A DNA stretch of 64,000 nt, taken from positions 5,084,001-5,148,000 of the forward strand of contig CM055615.1 of NCBI GenBank assembly GCA_029379385.1, given 5' to 3'. This DNA is from Quillaja saponaria (taxonomy: Eukaryota; Streptophyta; Magnoliopsida; Fabales; Quillajaceae). Below the pieces are notes generated by a model. That model was not told the DNA's origin, ran no database searches, and worked only from the letters and a program-made list of their open reading frames with translations. Shown here piece by piece: positions 44,506 to 57,045 of this stretch (its first letter is position 1; the number at the start of each line of letters is the position of its first letter). Made by a program: the position numbers and the translations under genes.

Positions 44506-47434
44506 CTCTTAATTGGGTAAGACGAGAACTTGTCAAAAACAAGGAATAGTCGATGATATGGACACAAATAAATTCCACTTTCGCAAGTTGGCCGAATTTT
44601 TCCAAGGGTTTAGAATTAGTGATTGCATTTCGAGTAGTACGGGTCAAAAAATTCGGAAGTCTAGCAAGACAAGGACTGACATTATCTAAGTAAGGAAGAA
44701 ATGCAAGGGAACAAACACATTAGTATTTATTATTAGATTTGATGTAGGCATCTAATAATAAATGCTAATATAGTTCTTTACAAATATTAATATTATATAA
44801 AGAGATTTGTTATGTTTAGTCGTATGGATAGGATAAGATAAGATAATATATCTTGTAAAAGTTAATAAAAATTAGGATATACATATGCAGATAAGCCCTT
44901 ATCTTATATATTATATATTGGTGCATGATCGGATTATAATTAAATTATCTTTCTCAATTATTCGATATAATATTAGATTATATCGAATATAATAAACTCT
45001 AATATTATTATTATTTTTGATTCAACTTAAATATTATTTAACAAAATTATCACTCAACAGAAAAATAATATAACTCATTTATTATTTAATGTTACTCATA
45101 ATAGTATTCTTATATTTTTTTGAATCACAAATGATAAGTCAAGCAATCCAAATCGTAAATTATTTAGTAATTTTCAACTTTTGATTATTAACTTTGACTT
45201 ACCTATTGAAAGGGACGCGTGTAACAATAATCTGAGATGCTCACTTTATACTTCAGTTTTTCAGCTGGGACCCCTCTCTTAAATGGTGGGACGAGAACTT
45301 GTCAAAAGTTTGAATTGCACTAATTTAAGTTACTAGACTTTTAGATTGAATATATTTACATTATTTAGATTTTGAATTGTAATAAGCTAGACTTTTAGAC
45401 TTGTAATTAATACAACGTAGGATATTTATAAACCTAATTGACTGCATGGAAATTTTGACTAAAACTGGTCAAATATATTAACTGACCACTAATGTCGCAT
45501 GTCAATTAATTATATATTTTTTTACTTAATATGTTACTAATATCATAATTACAAAATTTATAAATATATACATTTTTTTATTCTCCCTGTTAATATTCGA
45601 ATAAAATAAATCAAGAAATGTAGTATACCACCTAGAGTACTAGACCACCACCTTAGAGTCCAGATTATCATTTTACTATTGGAACTTCTTGTTACGTTTC
45701 TCTTATTAATTTAAGAATTAAAATAGTTATGAACTAATTAGATATTATGGACTTTTATTGTAATTATAATTAGTCCCCTAAAAACACTTGATAATGTGAA
45801 ATAATATAGTATTTGAAATTTGAAACATTTCAAAAATAGTAAATTGTTAATTACATAACACTGAAATCATGACGACTCACTCAATAAATGTTACAAATTT
45901 TTATATTTATCATCTTAATAAGTGTCATAAAATACCTGTTAAAAAAATCATTATAGTTATACTAAAGTTAAGTTTGTAGTTTGATTATTAGACATAATAG
46001 GATTTGTCTATATAAAAACTTTTCACGTGATATTCTATTCAATTTTTAATAAATAATTATAGTGATATCATCTGAGTGTTTTATTTAATAAATTGCTATC
46101 TTATCTAGAAAACTCAAACTCAGTAATGCAAGGAGGATCTTTAATTATTTTATTGAGACGAGTAAATTTAAACTCTTGTCCTTCCAATTATTCTTGTGAA
46201 CCAAAAATAAACCAAGAAAATACTCACCCTTTCTTCCTTTCTTGGTCATGCATGCATTGAGACCAAACTTATTGGGGAAGAAAATAAGTTCTTTAATTCT
46301 TCCGTCCTCTATCAAAACAAAACTAATCAATAGCACTAGATATTAAGAGCTTGAGATGACTCAGTAAATAGATGTTAGTGTATTCAATTGATTGAGTTTC
46401 TAAGTTTCTATCTTGATGTGAAACATAATTGTAAGGTGTAAGACACGTAGGTCGACTATTTTTTTGGTCGTAGGAGTACACTGCCAAGCCTGTCAATTAT
46501 AAACTCCGGCGTGGTTTGATCGAGTCAGTCTCTCATTCTAGTTTCTATTTATGTCTCCTCAATAGGTATTGACTTATTGGAAGTCAATTCATCATTATTA
46601 TAGTGATTAAATTAAATATTTAATTTTTATATTATTTGAGATAGTTATAATTTTTTTATATAAGTATTATTTGAAAATATTTTATCAAAAATCGATTAGT
46701 ATAGTCACTGTGGTAACATGACAATTTTTTGTAAGTTCATATTTTTTCTATCTTTTTTATTTATATTTTTTTATTTCATTTTCTCAGTATTTTCTTAGTT
46801 ATTTTTCTCAAAGTTCTTAGAATTCATATGTAAGTATCAAACGTCTTCATCCTTTGTCTATTTTATTATTATTTTACCTTAATTGTTTATTTGACAAAAT
46901 ATTTAGAATACATGTTATAGAATATCAATAACATGATTGCTTTTCTTTTTCTTAATTTATTTTTTCTGAGGTTATCCACAATGAAATAAAATTTTATAAA
47001 TATATGAAAAAAATATTAAGTTTTCCAGAAGATTCATAAATTTTATCTCATAATATGTAAATAAAAAAAAAATGCAAAAATATTGTCATAAGTCACCATT
47101 TTCTGGTAACTATACTCATCGGTTTTTAGTTGATTGCCTCGAACGATATAAAATAGTGTCACAAATGATACCCAAAAAAAAAAAGAAAAAAAAAAAAAGT
47201 GAGTTTCTATTTTGATAATGATCTATAAGTTGAGGCCTTTAAATGATAGTTAACTCTCAAGATTAAGGACTCACTCTATGTTTTAGCCAACTTGCCATTG
47301 ATTTACCAAAAGGCAATGTCCTATTAGTAAAACTTGAAGAATTTTATAATGATTAGGATTAACAAAGCAAATGTAAGTAATCAGAGAGGCACAAAGATAT
47401 ACAAGATTCAACTCTCGCCCTATTCTATAGGTGA
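44497..47434. repeat. Segmental duplication copy B, block 1
   Basis: This is the partner of 13036-16056. The join at about 47435 (GGTGAAAAG then TATTATG) corresponds to the undisturbed site where copy A has the Copia element. Confidence 0.85.
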
Positions 47435-47869
47435 AAAGTATTATGTTATGTAATGTTTATTTATGATGCTTACTACTCACATGTTTTAACATAGTAGAGC
47501 ATTCAATTTATAGCCATACAAGACAGTCACGGGTTTCAATTACAATAATAAAATACATGATTATTTGAACTGTAGATGATTGATGATCTGATTAGGATAA
47601 TCAACTAATTTCTAGCAATCATAATAAATTATATTTAACATTTCCCGCAAGATGAATGTTCTTTGAAGAATATAAAGAAAATAACAATAAGATGAATTTT
47701 GTAATTCTCACATTGATTGATGATCTTGTGAGTTTTTATGTTTATAAATATTACAAGTTAATGATTTTAATACAAATTTTAACGGTTCTATAATTTCTTA
47801 TGCCAAGGCAAGAGTCTTGACACCAATAATAGTTAGAGAAGCAGTGGCACTGGCACTGACAATGATATC

Positions 47870-48430
47870 AACACCATAATCTTTAGAACCAACCCGAGGC
47901 TCTTGGTTTCAAAATTAGAGGCCAAATATTCAATAGGGTGTAACAAAAAAGAGAATCAAAGAACAATGCATAGGCCAAAAAGTATTTGCAAAGAAGATAC
48001 TCCAAGCAAATTTCAAAAATTAGACAACCTTGCCACATAGTGAATTGTCCAGATAAAATGTGCAGGCCAAAGTCCAATAAGGACAGATGAATTTCCAATT
48101 ACAGTGATGCCAATTACAAACGGAATAATTCCTGCCCATGCCTAAATGAATCACACAGTAACTGAAACCACATGTAAGATCTTCCCACTAATTCATATCC
48201 ATCTCATATGTAAAGAAAGATATCACTAATGAACTATAAGTCTACTATAAACAGACTACTATACTGTTTGGCAATCTCAATTATGCTTGTGTGTCTATTC
48301 AGGAGCATATTTCAGATACTTAACTACAAGATGCCAAGGACAAAAAGCAACAAGAAGAAAGGGAGGAAAGTGATAAAGCTCCATAGCTTGGCAATAACAC
48401 CTACAGGAACTCCAAGCTTAATATAGGAAT
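47870..48430 (-). pseudogene. Unrecognised membrane protein relic, copy B
   Basis: This is the partner of 22430-23000, with related hydrophobic pieces (GITVIGNSSVLIG, FIWTIHYVARLSNF, NIWPLILKPR) and different breaks. Combining both copies suggests at least three membrane spans. Family not recognised. Confidence 0.4.
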
Positions 48431-49199
48431 CTCAGCTAAATTTAAACTGTAGCTGAAATCCTTGATCAGACTTATGAAATGAAACTGAAAAGTGACAATA
48501 ATAATAGGCTTTTTTTATTTTATTTATTCTAATATCTTTCAAAATAATAACCACAACTCTTTCTATTCATCATTACAACAACATAAGCTTCCACAAAGAT
48601 GAAAAAATTTGGGAACACATACCATACAATTCTTCCCATAAACATTACTTTGGGAAAAGATGAAAAAATTTTAAACCAGAGCAAAGAAATTTCTCTAAAA
48701 CAAACTAGCATTCAAGAACTAACAAATTTCATTGATCCCAAACACATACCCATACAATTCTTTCATCTTAGCCATAAACTTATAAGCATAAAAATTTAAA
48801 ACATAGATCATAGAACCTATTAATAGAGGAGTAACCAAAAACCAAAGCTTGAGCTTTTAAGCTGTGGTTTACTTTGCAATCAGCGAATGATGGGTGTCCT
48901 ACAACAACTGCGATTGCCTAGTTTTGGTCGGTGATTGATCTCTCAAACTTGGAGGTAGTAATGAAGGAAACTAGATGGCAGCAACTAGGTCTGATAGAGA
49001 GAGGTCAAATTTAGATTTGGGAAAGAAAATGAATGGAATGGAGAACGGAATTAGGTTCATCATAATATAGGTTACTGGAATTGGGTTCACAAGAGGAGTG
49101 AATTTTCAACTTTTTTCGAAATGGGGAAGTTTGGGAATTTTTAGAATTGGGAATTTTCTAAGAAGACAAGAAGGAGTGGAATCGCTTGTAATATGAATT

Positions 49200-49525
49200 T
49201 AGAGTACATTGCTAACAACAGCAAGTCCTGTAGAGTCTGATTAGTCCACTGTTGGCAAAAATGTAAAAAATTATGTCTTTTGCTGATAGAGAACTACTGT
49301 CGGCAAAAATGATATCCCTGTTGTCGTATTTTCATGTCAAATAACACCAATTCAAAGGATTACTATCAATAGGTAAAGTGTTATTGCTGACAATTAGTAT
49401 TTTTTTCCCTTGTTCAATATCGATTTTTGGTTGTCACTAATACTATATCTACTATCGGTAGTAACAATTATTGCCGTCAGCATATTGTCGATAGTGTTTC
49501 TAGTATTAATAGTAATGTAGTTTAT
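49200..49525. mobile_element. MITE of the GACAGC-rich family, copy B
   Basis: It is orthologous in position to 23728-24058. The left end is TACATTGCTAACAACAGCAA and the core is AAATAACACCAATTCAAAGG. Confidence 0.55.
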
Positions 49526-49529
49526 TGTA

Positions 49530-50413
49530 AAGAGAGAATTTCTTTTTTCAAAGCAATGGAAAGCCTTTACTTTAGAACTCAAATTTCAGCAAGAGTGACT
49601 GAGCTAAAGCATAACTTTTTAGAGAAACCAACAATCCAATTTCCATGTTCATCTTTAATAACTCCACAGCCCCAATTTGGCCAAGATTCCCAAAAGAATA
49701 GCTATACATGTTAAGCTTGCACCACTCTCTTTTAGAAGTTTTCTAAGAGATTCTTGACAGACATTATGTTTAGGAGCTATATTAGCAGTAATGTAAAAAT
49801 ATTCAATAGCTTTGCTGATGGAATGATATCAAATAAGGAATGAAAGGCTTTTTTTTCAAAGATGAAGTTGTTCATAGATAACCAAATTTAGCTATAAATA
49901 TAAGGAAAGACATAGCACCAAGAGATGTTTTGGGTGGAGGGGAAAGAAGCAAGGGTAAGAAGCATTAATTTTGCATTTCAAATTCATTCAATCGAACACA
50001 TGTTAGAACTATTCCAAAAATTTGGGTTTAAACTAGAGAAAATAAAACATTCCAAATACAGTTAGTGACAATGTAGTCCCTTTAAATATGTAACATTGTT
50101 TCCTTTTCAGAAGACAGAGAGGGACAAAAAGAATCTTTGTAGATTTTTCTTCGAGAGAGAGCTTTCCTACTGGGCATGGAATTAAGAGTGCATAGCCAAG
50201 TAAAGAATTTGACTCTAGGGTGATATCTAGACTTCTTTAACTAGTTCTAATCAGGTGAAAGATTAGCTTTTTCATATATGGTAAGGTCATAAGCATCAAA
50301 GGTAGAGAAGCAGCCATTGCTTTACAGTCTCCAATAAAGTTTGTTTGGGAAATGACTGTTAGAGGAATGAGGTGTAGCTTTGATAACTTTTAAAAGAGGG
50401 AGTTAAAATAAAG
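49530..50413 (-). mobile_element. LINE 3' part, copy B
   Basis: This is the partner of 24062-24945, with the same SRRKIYKDSFCPSLSSEKE-type zf-RVT segment on the minus strand. Its upstream half on the other side of the Gypsy-type element is deleted. Confidence 0.7.
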
Positions 50414-53149
50414 GATATTGTAAACATGGATTTCGAGCCTGTAAAATAAATGATAGGAAATATGTACAAAATAAAATTGGTATTAATTTGTAAAAGTAAA
50501 TGTGGTACAATCTCTGAATTTTTATATTCTTTATGAAAGAATAAAATTCTTCTAATTCTATCTTCTTAGAAATTTCTTCTAGAGTGCTTGATAGCTTGAT
50601 CTTGAATGAAATTATGTTAATTCTTCAAAACAACGATTTAGATTGTCATTGAGGATGTAGTTGACTGATTCTCAAGGGCATGTGGCTTGATTGTGAGATT
50701 CAAATGATTGATGCCAAATCCGATTGTACAAAGAATGGTCTTGGACTTGTTGTTCTTATGAAATCACTGGCTAATTAGGGATGGATTATTGGTGATTCGT
50801 GGGCTTCGAGCTTGATCATGAAGTTGACAAAGAACAAGGGCTTGTGGAGCTTGATCTTGAACAAGTTGATTTTTTTATCAACAAGTTGATTTTTTTTATC
50901 AACAAGTTGATTTGACCACAAATTAGATTTAAATCTCTAGGCAGAGGAAAAACTCTTAGCATGGTCCTGGGACTTAAATTCTATAGAGCTTTGATGCTTC
51001 TCTTTCTTCCTCTTGTTCCCCTCTTCTAAATGGTGAGTGAGCTTTCTATTTATAAAGTTTTAAGAAAAGGTTTAATGTCACAAGGAAAAATCTTATTGAA
51101 TGAAACGTCATGCCTTTATTTGTGAATAATTGACAAGTGGCAAGATTTTGTTGGCCACGAATTGTGTACATGTAATTGACATGTAAATTATTTTAACACA
51201 TGTAGTATCTTGTGATTTGCTCATTTAACATCACATGTTATGTTTTCATTAGTCATCATTATTGCACATGAGAATTTTGGTGTGATGCATGACACTTTGT
51301 AATTTATAGTTTTGATGCCTTGTAGGTGCCACATGGAAACTTAATATAGGCACAAAATTATTTATTCTACAAATGTCCCCTTCGAGACTTGTTTATGTAC
51401 ACACTTTGGTGGTGTAGCAAGTGGATGAGTCTCGACTTTTTTTTTCTTTCACATCATTTATTTTTATGATCCAAGCCTGGCATTATCTTGTTTCAATTTT
51501 GCCAAGCATGCATTTATCACAAGTCTTCACCCATACATGTAATCATATGTTTCTTCAACATTTGAAGTGGTTTGAATGAGTATACATAAGTTTAGACTTG
51601 TCATCTATTGAGCCCGCAAAATTAGACTTAATAGAAAAAATAAATAAACTTAAGAATTGCATAAATCTTGGTCTGCTAATAAACTAGGCTCTTTTTAGGG
51701 CACAAGTTTACTTTGTTTTAAGTTTTCCTTTTTCTTTTGGTAAGTATTTTAAAGTTTCCCTTGAACCGCTTATATGTATGCTTTTGGCCAATGGAGCTCT
51801 CTTGTCCTTTTTTCTTTTGTGGCACATCCAAGAGGAGAAAGAGGCGAACCACACCAACATTCAAGAACATTTTAGGCTTTATTTCATCATTTTAATTAGT
51901 GCTCACAAAGCCTTGGTTCCATTTTATATTCATCGCTTCAATACAACTACAAGATTGAGACGAAGATTATGGCATGCAAGTATAAGAAGGGAAGTAAGGT
52001 TTTTTATTTATTATTTATTTTTTTCAAGATATTAAATCACGAGGTAAGAGGTAGTTCTTTACACCACACCACTAGGATTATTGCACACGGACAGAGAATG
52101 ATCTTTTTTATTTATTTATTATTATTATATTTTTTACAGCTTCAAAGCATATTACATCTTGAAAAGCCAATTATGCATATTACATCTTGAACAACCAATT
52201 ATGCCCCCAGACTGTAAATTTTTCATCTACTGAAGATATCATAGATACGTCATTGGCTAGTTCCAATTTTGTATTTTCAGTCCATAACCTTAAGCTCATT
52301 GTCTATGGCACGCTCTTGGTTGGTTCTGATTATACACTTTAGTCTATGGCCTTAGACTCACCATCGCTATCTTTACAATCTACTTTGTCAACTAAATAGA
52401 ACATAGATACGTCATTGGCTAGTTCTAGATTTTTATTTTCATCCATGACCATGAGCTCACTATTTATGGTACGCTCTTGGTTAGTTCAGTATATGTACTT
52501 TTGTCCCCGTCCTTGGAATCACTGTCATTATCTTTGTGATCTACTATACCAATCAAAGAAAACATTAACGCATCCTTGGCTGGTCTAAGACTTACATCTC
52601 TGTCTATCCCATTGAGCTCACTGTCTACGGCACTCTCTTGGTCAGTTCGTGATATGCATTTCTGACTCCAGGCCTTAAACTCATCACATTATATTCACGA
52701 TCTGCTTTGCCAATTGAAGAAACATAGATGCGTCCTTGGCTAGTCTTAGATTTGCATCTTTATGCATGGCTCTAAGTTCACTATCTGTGGTACATTCTTA
52801 GTCAGTTCGGCATATGCACTTCTGTTCTTACCCTTAGATTCACCGTCACCATATTTAAATACGATTTTGAAGGCAAGCAACTGACTTTAAGAAAGCATTG
52901 TGCATAACAAAAACAACAATAACTTGTTTACCGACTACATCCTTTTTTTATATATAAATATAATACAATAATAATATATATATACTCTATCTTGTCTCTT
53001 GTTTTTTCTTCATGTGACTGAACTTAGTAAACAACTAAGTTGCCTATGTACCCAAAAGGGAACAACTCTAAATGTAGTTTAAGACATATATTTATCTCAA
53101 GTCATACACAGTTTATACTCACGTTGATAAGGAGTAGAAATTTTTTATT

Positions 53150-53925
53150 TTTTTTTCAAAGCAGCTTTAGTTCATGCCAAAAAATTATTGAGAATTTGAG
53201 GCAGTTTGATATCGTGCCAAGGAACATTGAAGTTTTGATGTAGTTTTACTTTATGCTGAGGAATTTTTAAGCCATGGAGGTAGCTTTACTTTGTACTGAA
53301 AAATCTTGAAGTTTTGAAATAGTTTCATTTCTTATTGAGGAATTTTGAAGCTTTGGAAGCAGTTTCATTTCTTGCCTAATGAACTTTGAAGATTTGGAGT
53401 AAGTTCAGTTGATGCTAATGAAGTTTGAACACTTGGTGCAGTTTCATTTCGTGCTAAGGAAGTTTGAAGATTTAGAGCGATTTCATTTTGTGCTGCGGAA
53501 ACTTGAAGTTTTAGAGTAGTTTCAGTTCATACTAAGGAATTTTGAAGTTTTGAAGCAGTTTTATTTTGTACTCAGGAAACTTAAAGTTTTGGAGTAGTTT
53601 CAATTTGTGTTAAGAAATCTTACTGAAGTTTTGGAGAAGTTTCTGTTCATGCTGAGGAAACTTGAAATTTTGAAGCAGTTTCAATTTGCGCTAAGGAATT
53701 TTGAAGTTTTGGAGTAGTTTTATTTTGTGTTGAGGAAACTTGAAGTTTTGGAGCAATTTCAATTCGTGCTAAGTAATCTTGAACTTTTGGAGCAGTTTTA
53801 TTTCGTGCTGAGTAATTTTGAAGTTTTGAAGTAGTTTCATTTCGTGTTGAGGAATTTTGAAGCTTTGGAGATAGTTTAATCTCTTGATAAGGAATCTTTT
53901 TTTGAGGCAGTTTAAACTCGCACCG
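53150..53925. repeat. 39-bp minisatellite, copy B
   Basis: Same unit as 27565-28445, with fewer copies, so unit number changed after the segmental duplication. Confidence 0.87.
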
Positions 53926-54239
53926 AGGAAGTAAATGATTTAGGTAAATATTTCTTTTTTTAATAAGGAATCTTTATTTATGTGCTCTGTTTTGAAAACT
54001 ATTAACAGTTTAGAAATATATCCAAGGGTGTTGGTCATATTTAAGTAAATGATTTTTCAAATTATGGAAACAAACAAACTTGTTTCGTTACCTCTTCATT
54101 TACTTTTGTACTCTTTATAATTTTTCACTTGCTTCGTTGATTAGGCATGAGAGGTTTGTAATTTCAATGGCTAGTTATGCTTAGTTCCATGTCACGTGAT
54201 TGGGTTGTAAGCTCTTAAATGTTTAAGGCTTAATTCCTT

Positions 54240-55144
54240 TAAGAATGTATAGAAGCTCCCATGCATGCCTTAAGTACAAAATTCAATTGCAGAGATATCT
54301 GATACTTGCTCCTTGCAATCTAAGCTCAGTGTTATCCACAAGTTAATTTAATCAATTACAAACTCATCTCTCCATTGTCTAGTGTTGGTGAGCTCCATCA
54401 AGGTGACCATACATCGAATACTATAAAACCGGTTAAGAAAATCCCTTTCAAGTTGCTCCTAACAGTTATTTGACTCATGCTCCAACTCAGTGTTCCAATC
54501 AAACACTGTTTCTCTAAGGGATCGACAAATTGCTTGACAAGAAGATCTCTTAAGTCCTAGCATTTTCATAAGTCTTAACAAAATGTGCAACATGTTGTTT
54601 AGGGCTTCCATTTTCATCAAACTGGTTAAACTTTAGGAGGCTCATCCCCGAGAGATATTTTCATGTTATTAATTAATTTTGTGTATGACTTTAAATACAA
54701 AAGCGAATTTTATGAACATCCTCTGTATTATGCTTAGATGGTGTAGGTGCTCATGTCTTGCAATTGCTATATCGAGAGCATCTCAATAGAAGTAGAAAGT
54801 TGTTAAGAAACATCAAGTTCTTCTTTCTCTTATCCTTTGTCCATGATGACGATATTTGAAGTTGAACTAGGAATGAAAGTTGGTTGTTGAGTTAGCTAAA
54901 CATTATTTTGCATCTCTAACTTGTTCATGAGATTAAAAATCTCCAAATCTTTGTCTTCAACAGTTTTGGTAAGGAGCAAGATCATCTTCTCCAATTCGAA
55001 TACTTTATCTTTCACAGTTAAAGTTTCAATCACCATGACTGGCATGACATCAATAAATGAGATCATATCTATCGTGGAAGACATTAACAAGCCATTCAAA
55101 TTTGTATGCAACACTTTAGAGATGGTAAAAATATGAGAATCCAC
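54240..55144 (-). pseudogene. Ty3/Gypsy gag relic, copy B
   Basis: The frame 54896-55144 reads LLTKTVEDKDLEIFNLMNKL. The gag core further left is recognisable but broken. Partner of 28666-29601. Confidence 0.75.
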
Positions 55145-56436
55145 CTTAGAGCATGGAGTGTTGGCCCCAGATAATTTGAAATTATCTGAGAAAGATGAAT
55201 CTCTATTTTTGATAGTAAGGTTTTCTTTTCTAATGGTAAGGATATCAGAGATGATGAAAGATCAGTCCCTAACTTGATTTACAAATTGAAGTTGTTGATT
55301 AATGGACTTTAACAGTCATTGTGTGATTAGTTCATTGTATGACATCTTATTGGTGGAATTAACATCAATGGCAAAGGATATGACGAATTTGGCAGTGACA
55401 CCAATATTGTTGTTGGCATGATCTTTCATGGTGGCCATGAGAGCCTGTGATGTTGATCTAGAGATTTTATTACAAGGAGAAAGAGATGAGAGGCATAGTT
55501 ATCCTATTGGGTGTGCCAAATTTGTAAGCACGGATCTAGAGTCTGTAAAATAAATGACAAGAAATGTGTACAAAACAAAATTCATATTAATTTGTAAAAG
55601 CAAATGTGGTACAATGTTTGAGTTTTTATCTTCTTTATGAATGAATAAAATTCCTCTTATTTGATCTCCTTAGAAATTTCTTCGATTTGAGTGCTTGATA
55701 GGTTGTTCTCGAATGAAATGAAGTTAATTCTTCAAATGACAGTTTGGATTGTCATTGAAGATGTAGTTGATGAATTCTCACAGGCATGTAACTTGTTCAC
55801 AAGAGTTAAATGCTAGAAGCTAGATTCAATTGTACAAAGAATGGTCTTGGACTTGTTCTTGTGAAATCACTGGCTGATTTAGGATGGATTGTTGTGGCTT
55901 CATGGGTTTTAAGCTTGATCACAAAATTTATTTTTTAGACTAAGGCTCATGGAGCTTGATCTCAAACAAATTGGTTTTGATCACAAATTGAATTTAAATG
56001 TCTAGGCTTTTTGCTCAGAGATGATCCCTTGATGAATAGTTGATTGTTTGGATCTTGAATGGCTAGGGAAAAACTCTTAGTAGTTTCTTGGGACTTGAGT
56101 TCTATAGAGCTCTGATGCTTTTGTTTCTTCCTCTTGTTCCCCCTTTTCAAAATGATGAGTGAACCCTCTATTTATAGAGTTTTGAGGAGAGCTCAAGGTC
56201 ACATGACAAAGTCTTATTGGATGAAATGTGTCATGCCTTTATTTGAGAATATTTATTTTCTCTTTGTCATAATTGACACATGGCGAGATTTTATTTGTCA
56301 CAAATTGTCTACATGTAATTGACATGTAAATTATTTTAAACATGCGACATCTTGTGATTTATTCATTTAACGTCACATGTTATGTTTTTATTGGTCATCA
56401 TTATTGCACATGAGTATTATGGCTTGATGCATGACA

Positions 56437-57003
56437 ACTCCGATGAAAGCAATCCAGTTACAAAACAATCAATATTAAGTTTCCTTCTTTTGAGCAAAAT
56501 TTTCAAATTTCTATGTTGTAAATTTAGGCATTTCGGTTTGCTTGAGTGTTAGGGTTTCCTTCTTCAACTTTTGGGTGCTCGTGAGTTAGGGTTCTAGTTG
56601 CTTCTTACACAAAAGTTAGGGTTCTTGATTGAAAATTAATTATGATTGTCTTGAAATTATGAATTCTTGTGTTTCTTCACCACTGTTCTGTTAAATGTTG
56701 TACTATAATAGTTCTAAGCTACTATTCTAGTTATCTATACGAAAAATTGGTTATTTTGAGTAACCATATTTGCTATTTTAATGTGTTTCCCCAATCTTGA
56801 TCTATAACAAGGGAGTCTCTGATTTTAGTATTTTATGCACCTTTTATTTCTTTTTTGATTTCTTATAAGTATCCTCATACCTTGTGGGTGTTAGCCTAAT
56901 CTCGTTTAGGATTCGCGACTGTCTATCCCCACAAATATTTTCCTACAGGCTCAAATCCCTGACATTGTAGAAACCCTTTTACTTCTAATTGCAATGGGCA
57001 TGC

Positions 57004-57045
<42 letters not shown>

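Larger units (their letters stand above)
47436..56436. repeat. Segmental duplication copy B, block 2
   Basis: This is the partner of 22003-30876. Contents in order: membrane-protein relic (47870-48430), GACAGC-type MITE (49200-49525), LINE (49530-50413), then a Gypsy-type element from 50419. A short triplication of ATCAACAAGTTGATTT near 50876-50922 is private to this copy. Confidence 0.9.
50419..56436 (-). mobile_element. Gypsy-type LTR element, copy B, right LTR truncated
   Basis: The left LTR is 50419-51371 (953 bp, lacking the deletion seen in copy A), with CCCCTTCGAG beside it as the complement of a PPT. The right LTR starts at 55523 and is cut at about 56436, where sequence jumps to block 3. 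Internal arrays are the ~160-bp units (about 52230-52880) and the 39-bp units (about 53150-53925). The gag relic is at 54240-55144. Confidence 0.83.

Noticed and set aside
57007..57042. Long A tract as a possible retrogene or SINE tail
   Set aside because: The same position in related units carries short mixed A tracts (near 33930 and 34675), so it is a slippage-expanded repeat rather than a fresh poly(A) tail.
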